Below are positions 8,259-16,763 of a DNA stretch of 36,774 nucleotides, piece by piece. This stretch comes from an uncultured Clostridia bacterium (GTDB lineage Bacteria > Bacillota > Clostridia > Christensenellales > Aristaeellaceae), in assembly GCA_946626395.1 (NCBI GenBank), contig CAMOUF010000288.1, positions 1-36,774 of the forward strand. The letters are read 5' to 3'. Each line of letters opens with the position of its first letter. Within the stretch, counting starts at the first letter, position 1. A model generated the notes under the pieces. It did no database searches. It was not told the DNA's origin and saw only the letters and a program-made list of their open reading frames with translations. The translations under genes and the position numbers were made by a program.

Positions 8259-11119
8259 TTCTGTCCCTCCTTCCCTGCCGGGTGGGCCTCATTCCAGGCG
8301 TCGATGTATTTTTGCACCACGTCCACCGTTGGCGTGGGGAAATCCTTGAGCATTTCCCCGTTTTTATAGTAGCCGAACTCCTCCAGCTTGCGGTATGTTT
8401 CCCGATTGATGCGCTTGACGGCGGTATCCAGCGCCCGGCGGGCGTCCACGCCGTCCACCACCACGGAGATAAAGGCATTGGACAATTCCCGCTCCAGCAT
8501 ATAGGTGCCCAGTACCCAGGGCGCTTCCGTCATCCACTTCATCTGCTCCATGATCACCTTTTTATGGGCGCTCTTTAAGGGCAGGGTGGCGAAGGCGGCG
8601 GAATTGGCGGTGGGCCAGATATATTCGGAGCCGTAGGTGCTCTGGAGCAGGGAGCCAAAGCGGCTCTGTACATCCTCGCTGCTCCACCATTTGAGGAACT
8701 CCCAGGCCTTGTCCGGCATTTTAGTCTGGCTCAGAATCGCCATGGTTTCCGCGCCGCCGGTGGTCCAGCGGGCCACGGTGCCGTCCTCCTGGGTCAGCCC
8801 CGGGAACAGGGAAATATCCCACAGGGAATCCAGTTCCGGCGCAGCGTTGAGCAGCAGGTTGTAGGTGGCCAGATCGGCGATGCCGATGGGCAGGGTGCCG
8901 TCCCTGAACTGCTGATAGAATCCGGGAGAGGGCACGTCGGTGGGCATGTTATACACGGTAAACAGTTCCGTCATTTCCCGGAAGCCCTTCAGGGAAGCGT
9001 CGCTGTCCAGGGTGGTGTCGCCGATGGTGGTATCGTAAATAGAGCCGCCGCACTGCAAAATCAGCGGCAGGGTGCCGGGGAACACCTTCATGCCCACCAT
9101 GCCCGCGGTGGGGAAATAGAAGTTCATGTTCCTGCGCTGCAATTCAGGCAGGATGAGCTTGACTTCCTCCATGCTGTCCGGCACGTCGATCTGCAGGGCG
9201 TCCAGGATGTCTTTCCGGTAAAACTGCACCCAGAAGTTCACCGTTTCCGGCATGGCATAGACTCCGTCCCCCAGGGTGTAGGGGATGAACAGGCCGGGAG
9301 AAAACCGCTGGGCCACCTGCCCAAAGTCCTCAAACTGGGTCAGATCATACAGCGCGCCGCGGATATTCAGGTAGCTGGGCACCACGTACTGCAGGCTCAG
9401 CACCACGTCCGGGGCGGTGCCCGCCGCGTTGGCCAGCACCAGCTTGTTGGCATCGGGCATCAGAGAAATATCCACCTGGATGCCGGTATTCGGCGTGAAT
9501 TCCACGTCGATCAGGTTCTGCACCAATTCCACGTACTGGCGGCTGCGGCCCATCCATACCTGCAAATGGGTCTTGTCGCCGGAGCCCGCGGCGTAATCCT
9601 GGCTGGAGAAGGAGGTCACGAACCGCTCCACGGTCTTGCCCGCCTGCTCGCCGAAGCCGGGACGGCCGGGAAGAGAAGCGCCTTCCTGGAAGAAAATGAT
9701 CTGGTCGATGGCAAGATCATTGTTGGCCATGTCCTGCAATTGCTGGGCCAGCATCCGGGAGGCGGAGTTGGACCCGGTGGACAGTTCGGACAGACGCCGG
9801 GGCAGATCCTCCGGCTTCAATGCCAGGCGGTGCAATTGATCCGCGCACAGGGTCAGGCTGGAAAAGGCGCTGCCGGAGCCGTTGGCGGAAAACTGCTTGA
9901 TGTATTCCACCGCCTGGGCGCAGTCGTCGCCCCAGCCGTTCAGACGGTCCTCGATATCCGGAATATACTGGCGCACGTTATAGCTGCGGTACTGGTCCGC
10001 CGCGCCGCCGGAGAGGCGGGTGATTTCCAGGCTCAGGGAATTGATTTCGCTGAGCACCCGGTCGATCATTTCATACACCGGAGTGAGCAGCGCGGCGTTC
10101 AGGCGCAGGGACAGGGTATGCTCTCCCTGGGAAAGGAAGTAGGTCTGGTTTTCCTCCCCCGCCCGGATGACCTTGTCCGTAAAGCTGGTGGAATAATCCA
10201 TGGGCACCTGCCGGGCCGCCTGGGAGGGAAGCTCCCCGTCCAGCAGGATATCCAGGAATACCGGGAAATCCGCCTTCACGCTCTGGCGGTAATGGAAGTC
10301 CAGCTGATACCAGCCTTCCTTTTCCGCGGTGAATTTGTAGGTCACGGTGTCCCCCGCGGTATCGAAGGACGCGCCGTCCAGGTGATTGATCACCCGGTGA
10401 TCGGTGCTGTAGGGGGTGAGCAGGGCGTTGAATTCCCCCGCGCCGCGAATGGAAGATTTGCTGCGGCTGAAAATGTCCTCGCCCTCGATGATGATCACGC
10501 CGGCGCCCTGGGCCTTTTCCCCCGCGTAAGCGGCGGGCTCCTCCGGGGCTTTCAGGGTCACGGCGCTCAAATGCGCGCCGCTGTCCTGCACCTCAAAAGA
10601 AAGAGTATGCTTCCCCGCTTTGAGCTCAAACAGGAAGGGCACGTCGATGCGGGCAGTGGAGTCTGTCAGGCCCGCCTCCTGCTCCGCGTCCGCCGCCACG
10701 GGGGCGGGGGCGATTTCGTTGCCGTAGCGGTCCACGGGGATTTCGTCGGATGCCGTCACCCACAGAGAGTTCAGCTTGATCCGCCGCAGTTCATAGAAGG
10801 GCAGACCGCCGTCGATCCGCAGGATCAGTTCGGTGGGCAGGGTGGACTGGGTCACGTTCCGGTAGGTGAGCCAGATTTCATACTGGCCGTCCTCCGGGGC
10901 GTTTACCTCCGCCTGTACCGTTTCCCCGGCCATGGCGGTTAAATCGGTTTCCGTTCTGATTGCTTCTCCCGCGTATACCGGCAGGGGGTATTCCTGCTTC
11001 AGGCTGGAATACAGCGGCTCCGTGCGGCCCATGCGAACGCTTTCTTCCGCCCCTGCCGCGGGCAGCGTCCAGCATAGCGACAGCACCAGCACCGCCAGCA
11101 ACGCCATTGTCCTGCGCAT
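8255..11119 (-). CDS. Large extracellular solute-binding protein with N-terminal carbohydrate-binding-like modules
   Basis: This 954-residue protein is about twice the length of a usual sugar-binding protein. Residues 1-24 are a signal peptide ending AAGA; there is no lipobox (the only Cys, in 'LSLCWTL', has Leu at -1). Residues ~30-350 hold two beta-sandwich-like stretches typical of carbohydrate-binding modules ('EDGQYEIWLTYRNV' and 'EKEGWYQLDFHYRQ'). A helical linker covers ~355-480. Residues ~500-950 are an extracellular solute-binding domain of the CUT1 type ('YALPE'-like 'VYAMPETVNFWVQFYRKDIL', then 'AWEFLKWWSSEDVQ'). GGAGGTG precedes the ATG. It overlaps the next permease by four bases. 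I infer that it captures oligosaccharides released by the GH43 enzyme. How it stays at the cell surface is not evident. Confidence 0.88.
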   Translation of the reverse strand: MRRTMALLAVLVLSLCWTLPAAGAEESVRMGRTEPLYSSLKQEYPLPVYAGEAIRTETDLTAMAGETVQAEVNAPEDGQYEIWLTYRNVTQSTLPTELILRIDGGLPFYELRRIKLNSLWVTASDEIPVDRYGNEIAPAPVAADAEQEAGLTDSTARIDVPFLFELKAGKHTLSFEVQDSGAHLSAVTLKAPEEPAAYAGEKAQGAGVIIIEGEDIFSRSKSSIRGAGEFNALLTPYSTDHRVINHLDGASFDTAGDTVTYKFTAEKEGWYQLDFHYRQSVKADFPVFLDILLDGELPSQAARQVPMDYSTSFTDKVIRAGEENQTYFLSQGEHTLSLRLNAALLTPVYEMIDRVLSEINSLSLEITRLSGGAADQYRSYNVRQYIPDIEDRLNGWGDDCAQAVEYIKQFSANGSGSAFSSLTLCADQLHRLALKPEDLPRRLSELSTGSNSASRMLAQQLQDMANNDLAIDQIIFFQEGASLPGRPGFGEQAGKTVERFVTSFSSQDYAAGSGDKTHLQVWMGRSRQYVELVQNLIDVEFTPNTGIQVDISLMPDANKLVLANAAGTAPDVVLSLQYVVPSYLNIRGALYDLTQFEDFGQVAQRFSPGLFIPYTLGDGVYAMPETVNFWVQFYRKDILDALQIDVPDSMEEVKLILPELQRRNMNFYFPTAGMVGMKVFPGTLPLILQCGGSIYDTTIGDTTLDSDASLKGFREMTELFTVYNMPTDVPSPGFYQQFRDGTLPIGIADLATYNLLLNAAPELDSLWDISLFPGLTQEDGTVARWTTGGAETMAILSQTKMPDKAWEFLKWWSSEDVQSRFGSLLQSTYGSEYIWPTANSAAFATLPLKSAHKKVIMEQMKWMTEAPWVLGTYMLERELSNAFISVVVDGVDARRALDTAVKRINRETYRKLEEFGYYKNGEMLKDFPTPTVDVVQKYIDAWNEAHPAGKEGQK

Positions 11120-11191
11120 AAACGCACCTCCATCTTTTTTTTTACAACATGATCCCTACTGATTGTGCTTTTATTCAGCAATCGACGCGTT

Positions 11192-12643
11192 TTAAGGCAT
11201 ATTCCCGTCCGCGTCGTCATACCGGATGCCCCAGGCCGCTTCCCCATCCTGGCTCAGGGCGGTAAAGCAGGTGACGATGGCGCTTTGAGAACCGTCCACA
11301 GCGCGGATAAAAAGTCCCCGGTATTCCTTGCCGGCGATGCTCAAGGTCATATGCCCGTCCTCATCCCCGGTCCACGTTCCTTCATAGCCGCCGGTCACCG
11401 TGCCGTCGTCCAGCAGCGCCGCTTCTTTGGACACATGTTCCACGGCGTTGATGTCGTGCTCATGGAGCAGGATTTTGTATTTCCCATAACGGAATGAATC
11501 GGGAACCGTTTCCTTTTCTTCCCCCGCGTAGCGAAGGGGCGACACTACCGGCCAGCCCTGATCGTTCATGAACATCTGATGCACCCGCACGGTAAAGGTT
11601 TCGCCGCTGTTGGCAAAGCGGGTATGGAAGATCAGGAAGTACTGTCCCGTGGCCTCGTCGTAATACGCGCTGTTGTGACCGGGAGAGCGCAGCGCCTGAG
11701 CCATGCGGCTTGTGTCCGTCTCCGCGGAGGCGAACTGGTAGCCGCCCATGAGCTTGACCCCGTAGCCCTCGTAGTCCGGGTCGTTAAAAAAGGTGCCGGG
11801 CCTGCCGCCGCAGGAAATCATGTCCTGATCCAGGCTGTCATAAAAGGGCCCGTCGGGATTCCTGGACCGGCACACCCGGATATTGTAGCCGCCGTTGCTG
11901 TCCAGGCCGCCAAAGGAAAGGAACAGATAATAATAATCCGTTTCGGGGCTGTAAAGCATATAGGGGCCTTCGATGCGGGCGTGGTTTTTGCCCAGCAGCT
12001 TTTTGCCGTAGTTCTGATCGGGCAGGGGCAGGCCCGTTTCATTGTCCATTTTCAGGATGAAGATGCCCCCGGAATAGCTGCCGTACACCATCCACAATTG
12101 GCCCTCCTTATCCAGGAAGGCGCAGGGGTCCACCACGTTGGGATAATAGGTGGCGTTATAGCCCGCCATGCCGCTTTTGAGGAACACCCCCTGATCCACA
12201 AAGGGCCCCTCCGGCCCGTCGGCAATGGCCAGCCCCAGGGCGGACAGGGGGCTGGAACCCTCGCAGGTACAGTAATACAGGGCATACTTTCCATTGTCCA
12301 GCCGCTGCACGTCCGGGGCCCAGAAGGTGTTTGTTTTCGCCCAGGAGAGGGCTTCCTTCATTTGAGTCTGCACGTTTTCCACCAGGGTGCAGCCCGCCTG
12401 GGCGTCCTTGCTGATCAGCTTCCAGTTCATCAGGTCCGTGGATTTGGCGGCGGCCATATGGCTGCCGTAAATATAAAAGGTGCCGTCCTCCGCCCGGATG
12501 ACCGACGGATCATGAACGGAAACGCTGGCAAATTTCGGTGTTTTATATGGCTCCTCAGCCAGACTGCTTTCTCCCATGGCGCTTCCTCCCTGGGCCCAGA
12601 TCAGGCAGGCGGCTGCCGCCCAGGCCAGCCATCTTTTTTTCAT
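11192..12643 (-). CDS. Secreted GH43 endo-arabinanase-like glycosidase
   Basis: This 483-residue enzyme belongs to glycoside hydrolase family 43, a five-bladed propeller, and probably cleaves alpha-1,5-arabinan. It has a signal peptide (1-23), the general base Asp45 in 'VHDPSVI', the pKa modulator Asp172 in 'VVDPCAF', the general acid Glu225 in 'RIEGPYML', and His323 in 'SPGHNSAY', which fits the calcium-site His of the family. Spacing and the 'WMVYGSYSGGIF' block resemble Bacillus subtilis Abn2. A C-terminal beta-domain (~385-480, 'GTWTGDEDGHMTLSI') matches the GH43_C type seen in that group. The start follows GGAGG by nine bases. Only 72 bases without a terminator separate it from the solute-binding protein gene, so it likely heads the operon. 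Substrate identity is inferred from family knowledge. Confidence 0.9.
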   Translation of the reverse strand: MKKRWLAWAAAACLIWAQGGSAMGESSLAEEPYKTPKFASVSVHDPSVIRAEDGTFYIYGSHMAAAKSTDLMNWKLISKDAQAGCTLVENVQTQMKEALSWAKTNTFWAPDVQRLDNGKYALYYCTCEGSSPLSALGLAIADGPEGPFVDQGVFLKSGMAGYNATYYPNVVDPCAFLDKEGQLWMVYGSYSGGIFILKMDNETGLPLPDQNYGKKLLGKNHARIEGPYMLYSPETDYYYLFLSFGGLDSNGGYNIRVCRSRNPDGPFYDSLDQDMISCGGRPGTFFNDPDYEGYGVKLMGGYQFASAETDTSRMAQALRSPGHNSAYYDEATGQYFLIFHTRFANSGETFTVRVHQMFMNDQGWPVVSPLRYAGEEKETVPDSFRYGKYKILLHEHDINAVEHVSKEAALLDDGTVTGGYEGTWTGDEDGHMTLSIAGKEYRGLFIRAVDGSQSAIVTCFTALSQDGEAAWGIRYDDADGNMP

Positions 12644-12671
12644 GCAGCAAGTCCTCCGTCAGTGGTTTTGG

Positions 12672-12687
12672 TTTGGAAAAGTCCAAA
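12672..12687. promoter_or_regulatory. Inverted repeat, candidate operator in the GH43 leader
   Basis: TTTGGA-AAAG-TCCAAA is a perfect six-base inverted repeat with a four-base spacer. It lies about 20-35 bases after the predicted start of the GH43 transcript, where a repressor would block elongation or initiation. No matching regulator is encoded in the window. Confidence 0.4.
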
Positions 12688-12712
12688 GCAATAAACGAAT
12701 TTCTTTAATAAA

Positions 12713-12741
12713 ATAATAATGGATTCCATGGCAAATGTCAA
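12713..12741 (-). promoter_or_regulatory. Promoter of the GH43 / sugar-uptake operon
   Basis: On the minus strand TTGACA (12736-12741) is followed by 17 bases and TATTAT (12713-12718). This is close to the sigma-A consensus and would start transcription about 60 bases before the GH43 start codon. An imperfect dyad TGAAA-N7-TTTCA (12759-12775) sits just upstream, at a position suited to a regulator. Confidence 0.75.
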
Positions 12742-12820
12742 TATGTTTTTCCACATGCTGAAAGTAATATTTTCATTTTTCTTCCAGATTATCAATGCTG
12801 GTTTATCACAGTAAAGCGCC

Positions 12821-12849
12821 TTGAAATTTTCAATTTCCCATGGTATGAT
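12821..12849 (+). promoter_or_regulatory. Promoter of the first ABC exporter operon
   Basis: TTGAAA (12821-12826), 17 bases, TATGAT (12844-12849). The -35 region is part of a perfect dyad TTGAAA-T-TTTCAA (12821-12833) that shares TGAAA/TTTCA half-sites with the dyad at 12759-12775, so the divergent promoters could share a regulator. Confidence 0.7.
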
Positions 12850-12878
12850 GCATGTGTTCCCGTTTTTAAGGAGGTGAA

Positions 12879-14663
12879 ATGCGGCCGAATCCCGCTTGCC
12901 ATATGCGTTTTATCTGGAAATATGTGAAAAAATACGCCCGGCGGCTGTTCGGGGTGATGGGCATCAAGCTCAGCGGCACGGCGCTGGAGCTGCTGATCCC
13001 TTATGTGATGGAGCATCTGATCGACCATGTGGTGCCCACCCGGCAAATGGGCCAGGTGCTGCTGTGGGGCGCGGTCATGGTGCTGCTGGCCATCGGCGTG
13101 CGCTTTTTGAATGTAAACGCCAACCGGCTCAGCGTGCGCACCGCCAAAGAAAGCATTTTTGAAATCCGGCGGGATCTGTTCCACGCCGCGCTGAACCTGT
13201 CCGGCAGCCAGATGGACGGGGTGGGCCTGCCCTCCCTGATCTCCCGCATGACCTCGGACACCTATAACGTGCAGTCCTTTATCCAGTCCATCCAGACCAT
13301 CGGTATCCGCGCGCCCATTATGCTCATTGGGGGCATCGCCATCACCCTGACCATGGACACGGGCCTGGCCGCCATTCTGTGCGTGATGGCCCCCATCATG
13401 ATCGCCCTGGTGGTGTTCATTTCCATGAAGGGCATTCCCCTTTACGACCAGGTGCAGCGGGGCATGGACGATATCGTGCGGGTGATGCGGGAAAATATCA
13501 CCGGCATCCGGGTGGTGAAGGCCCTGTCCCGGGAGCCCAGGGAAATCCGGCGTTTCTCCCAGGCCAACGGAGAAACCGCCCGGCGGGATATCAGGGCGGG
13601 CATGATCATGGCGCTGCCCGGCCCCATCGTGACGCTGTTTTTGAACGTGGGGCTTTCCCTGGTAGTGCTGCTGGGGGCGCGCCGGGTCAACGACGGGCTG
13701 ACGGAGCCTGGGGTGATCCTGGCTTTCCTTACCTATTTTAATATGATCCTCATGGGCGTGATGGGCCTGAACCGCATATTCATGATGCTGTCCAAGGCCA
13801 ACGCCTCCGCCAAGCGCATTGCCCAGGTGGCGGAAACGGAAGCAGACCTGTCCCCCATTCCGGAAACGGCAGCCGCCGTGCAAAAAAAGGACGGCTTTAT
13901 CGTGTTTGACCACGTCTCCTTTTCCTATGACAGCGACAGCGAAGCCGCCGACGCCATGAGCTTTGCGGGGGCCAAGCGGCAAAAGTGCCTGGAGGATATT
14001 GATTTTGCCATTCCCCGGGGCGGCTCCCTGGGCATCATCGGCGCCACCGGCGCGGGCAAAACCAGCATCGTGAATCTGTTGATGCGGTTTTACGATCCCC
14101 AGGCAGGCCACGTGTTCGTGGACGGGAAGGACGTGAGAACCTACGACCCGGACGAACTGCACCGGCGCTTTGGCGTGGTGTTTCAGAACGACGTGATTTT
14201 CGCCGACACCATCCGGGAAAACATTTCCTTTGGCCGGGACGCCACCGACGAGGCCATCCGCTTCGCCGCCCGGGACGCCATGGTCCAGGAGTTCGTGGAA
14301 GCCTACGAGGATGATTACAACCACCGGGCCGTGATCCACGGGGCCAATTTTTCCGGCGGGCAGAAGCAGCGGCTTTTGATCGCCCGGGCCCTGGCGGCCC
14401 AGCCGGAAATCCTGGTGCTGGACGATTCCTCCTCCGCCCTGGACTACCGCACCGACGCCGCCCTGCGCCGGGCCATCCGGGAAAACCATGCCTGCGCCGC
14501 CACCATCGTGATCGCCCAGCGCATTTCCTCCATCATGAGCCTGGACCAGATCATCGTGCTGGACGAAGGCCGGGTCATTGGAAAAGGCACCCACGAAGAA
14601 CTGCTTTCCTCCTGCCCGGCTTACCGGTATATTCATGAAACGCAGATGGGGGAGGGGGACTGA
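12879..14663 (+). CDS. ABC exporter subunit with degenerate ATP site (heterodimer, first half)
   Basis: This 594-residue protein has an N-terminal six-helix export domain and a C-terminal ATPase domain. Walker A is GATGAGKT (388-395), the Q-loop is 'VVFQND', the signature is 'FSGGQKQ', and Walker B is 'LVLDDSSSALD', with Asp where the catalytic Glu normally is. The H-loop reads 'IVIAQRIS', with Gln for His. Both changes mark the degenerate site of heterodimeric exporters such as TM287/288. An insertion of about 15 residues ('SDSEAADAMSFAGAKRQ') lies just before Walker A. AAGGAGGTGA runs right up to the ATG; the later Met at 12903 is too far from it. The stop abuts the partner's ATG. Substrate is unknown. 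Confidence 0.93.
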   Translation: MRPNPACHMRFIWKYVKKYARRLFGVMGIKLSGTALELLIPYVMEHLIDHVVPTRQMGQVLLWGAVMVLLAIGVRFLNVNANRLSVRTAKESIFEIRRDLFHAALNLSGSQMDGVGLPSLISRMTSDTYNVQSFIQSIQTIGIRAPIMLIGGIAITLTMDTGLAAILCVMAPIMIALVVFISMKGIPLYDQVQRGMDDIVRVMRENITGIRVVKALSREPREIRRFSQANGETARRDIRAGMIMALPGPIVTLFLNVGLSLVVLLGARRVNDGLTEPGVILAFLTYFNMILMGVMGLNRIFMMLSKANASAKRIAQVAETEADLSPIPETAAAVQKKDGFIVFDHVSFSYDSDSEAADAMSFAGAKRQKCLEDIDFAIPRGGSLGIIGATGAGKTSIVNLLMRFYDPQAGHVFVDGKDVRTYDPDELHRRFGVVFQNDVIFADTIRENISFGRDATDEAIRFAARDAMVQEFVEAYEDDYNHRAVIHGANFSGGQKQRLLIARALAAQPEILVLDDSSSALDYRTDAALRRAIRENHACAATIVIAQRISSIMSLDQIIVLDEGRVIGKGTHEELLSSCPAYRYIHETQMGEGD

Positions 14664-16433
14664 ATGGCGCGGCGCGATTCCATTATGCGCAAGCCCAAGG
14701 ATTCCCGCGGGGCGCTGCGGCGGATGATTTCCTTCCTGGGCCCCTTTCGATGGCTGATTCTGCTGGTAGCGGCGCTGTGCGTGCTGTCCAATTTGCTGGC
14801 CCTGTGGGGGCCCGACCTGGCGGGCCATGCCATCAACGAGGCGGCGGCGGGAAAGGGAAAAGTGGATTTTGACAAAGTGACCTATTACGTTTACCGGATG
14901 CTGGCCTGTTACGTCTGCTCCTCCCTGCTCACCATCTCCATTCACGCCATCATGATGAACGTGTCCAAGCGCACGGCCAAAAATATGCGCCAAAGCGTGT
15001 TTGACAAGCTCATGCGCCTGCCGGTGGGATACTTTGACCGCAACCAGGCCGGGGACATCATCAGCCGGGTCAGCTACGACATTGACGTGATTTCCACCTG
15101 CATGGCCACCGACGTGGTCTCCATCCTGACCAGCACTGTGACGGTGGTGGGGTCGGTGATCATGATGATCCGCATTTCCCTGCCCCTGTCCGCCGTGACG
15201 CTGTTCAGCGTGCCCGCCGCCATCCTGTATCCCTCCCGGATGCGGAAGATCACCCAGCCCCGGTTCATCCGGCGCTCCAAATCCTACGGGGCCATGAACG
15301 GCTTTGTGGAGGAAATGCTGTCCGGGCAAAAGACCATCCAGGCCTACGCCTACGAAAAACGGGTGGAGGAGAAATTCGATTCGATCAACAGCAGCGCCGC
15401 CGAAGCCTACTATGACGCGGACCGCTACGGCGTGACCATCGGGCCCACCATGGGCTCCATCAACAATATGACCCTGGCCCTGATTGCCCTGCTGGGGTCG
15501 GTACTGTATATGGGCGGGCACATCGACCTGGGCTCCATTTCCTCCTTCGTGCTTTATTCCCGAAAATTTTCCGGGCCCATCAACGAAATCGCCAATATTA
15601 TCAATGAGCTGTTTTCCGCCCTGGCCGCCGCTGAACGGGTGTTTGCCCTGCTGGACGAAAAGGAGGAGCTTTCCGACGCCGAGAACGCTCAAGTTCTCTC
15701 CCACGTCCGGGGCGACGTGGCGCTGAAGAACGTGGCCTTTGGCTATGACGGCGGAAAAACCATCATTCACGATCTGACCATGCAGGCCCCGGCGGGCAAG
15801 CTGGTGGCCATCGTCGGCCCCACCGGCGCGGGGAAAACCACCATCATCAACCTGCTCATGCGCTTTTACGACGTGGACAGCGGCTCCATCACCGTGGACG
15901 GGACGGACGTAAGAGCCCTGACCCGGCGAAGCCTGCGGGGCGCCTATGCCATGGTATTGCAGGATACCTGGGTATTCCAGGGCACCATCTTTGACAATAT
16001 CGCTTACGGCAAGGATGACGCCACCATGGACGAGGTGGTGGCCGCCGCCAAGGCCGCCCATATCCATCCCTTCATCATGCGCCTGCCCCAGGGGTATCAG
16101 ACCGTGATCAGTGAGGACGGGGGCAATATATCCAAGGGTCAGAAGCAATTGCTCACCATCGCCCGGGCCATGCTCTATGACGCCCGGATGCTGATTCTGG
16201 ACGAAGCCACCTCCAACGTGGATACCTCCACCGAGCGGGAGATCCAGCAGGCCATGCGCCGCCTGATGGAGGGCAAGACCTGCTTCGTCATCGCCCACCG
16301 CCTGTCTACCATCCAGCACGCCGACCTGATCCTGGTGCTGGACAAGGGCGACGTGGTGGAGCAGGGCACCCACGAAGAACTGATGCGGAAAAAGGGCTTC
16401 TATTACAAACTGTACAGATCGCAGTTCGAGTGA
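14664..16433 (+). CDS. ABC exporter subunit with canonical ATP site (heterodimer, second half)
   Basis: This 589-residue half-transporter begins immediately after the stop codon of its partner (TGAATG), with a G-rich ribosome-binding site inside the partner's end. It has six membrane segments, Walker A GPTGAGKTT (385-393), Q-loop 'MVLQDTWVF', a modified signature 'ISKGQKQ', Walker B with the catalytic Glu ('LILDEATSNVD') and a normal H-loop ('VIAHRLSTI'). It should therefore supply the catalytic Glu and His to the active site of the heterodimer. The pair is of the multidrug/lipid/peptide exporter class; nothing nearby identifies the substrate. Confidence 0.94.
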   Translation: MARRDSIMRKPKDSRGALRRMISFLGPFRWLILLVAALCVLSNLLALWGPDLAGHAINEAAAGKGKVDFDKVTYYVYRMLACYVCSSLLTISIHAIMMNVSKRTAKNMRQSVFDKLMRLPVGYFDRNQAGDIISRVSYDIDVISTCMATDVVSILTSTVTVVGSVIMMIRISLPLSAVTLFSVPAAILYPSRMRKITQPRFIRRSKSYGAMNGFVEEMLSGQKTIQAYAYEKRVEEKFDSINSSAAEAYYDADRYGVTIGPTMGSINNMTLALIALLGSVLYMGGHIDLGSISSFVLYSRKFSGPINEIANIINELFSALAAAERVFALLDEKEELSDAENAQVLSHVRGDVALKNVAFGYDGGKTIIHDLTMQAPAGKLVAIVGPTGAGKTTIINLLMRFYDVDSGSITVDGTDVRALTRRSLRGAYAMVLQDTWVFQGTIFDNIAYGKDDATMDEVVAAAKAAHIHPFIMRLPQGYQTVISEDGGNISKGQKQLLTIARAMLYDARMLILDEATSNVDTSTEREIQQAMRRLMEGKTCFVIAHRLSTIQHADLILVLDKGDVVEQGTHEELMRKKGFYYKLYRSQFE

Positions 16434-16763
16434 GGGGCATAGGCGGAAGAAGTTTTTTACATACACTTTAAACGAACAGGCAAAAGGCATTAGGCATTAG
16501 ACGAAAGAGTGCAGTGTACAGAGTTCAGAGTACAGAGAATAGAACGCACACAAAGAACGAATTCAGACTTGGGGCGACTAAAAATATCTGAACTCTTCAC
16601 TCTGAACTTTCGTTTTCCTGTTGCCCATTGCCTATTGCCTTTTGCCTATTGCCTTTTGCCTATTGCCTAAAAAACTCTTTCATCTTTCTCCATTTTTTAT
16701 TCCAATCATATTTTCTTTTTCTTCCGCATAGGGTGAAACCGGAACACGCGTAAAGGAGGAAGG
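16434..16763. repeat. Repeat-rich spacer with a large imperfect hairpin and a 7-base tandem repeat
   Basis: No gene is visible here. The left side has AGGCAAAAGGCATTAGGCAT (16478-16497), ACGAAAG (16501-16507) and AGTTCAGAGT (16522-16531). The right side has their inverted counterparts in reverse order: ACTCTGAACT (16599-16608), CTTTCGT (16607-16613) and a run of seven 7-base units of the form TTGCC(T/C)(A/T) at 16621-16669. The whole could fold into a hairpin of nearly 190 bases. The word usage resembles that of the spacer at 1-98. Confidence 0.7.

Noticed and set aside
12792..16490. Open frame of 1232 codons on the minus strand
   Set aside because: It lies opposite two complete ABC transporter genes with all motifs. 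Its product is Gly/His/Gln-rich without domains, as expected of an antisense frame in GC-rich DNA.
16621..16669. Possible CRISPR array
   Set aside because: The unit is seven bases, directly tandem, with no spacers and no cas genes; it is a simple repeat.
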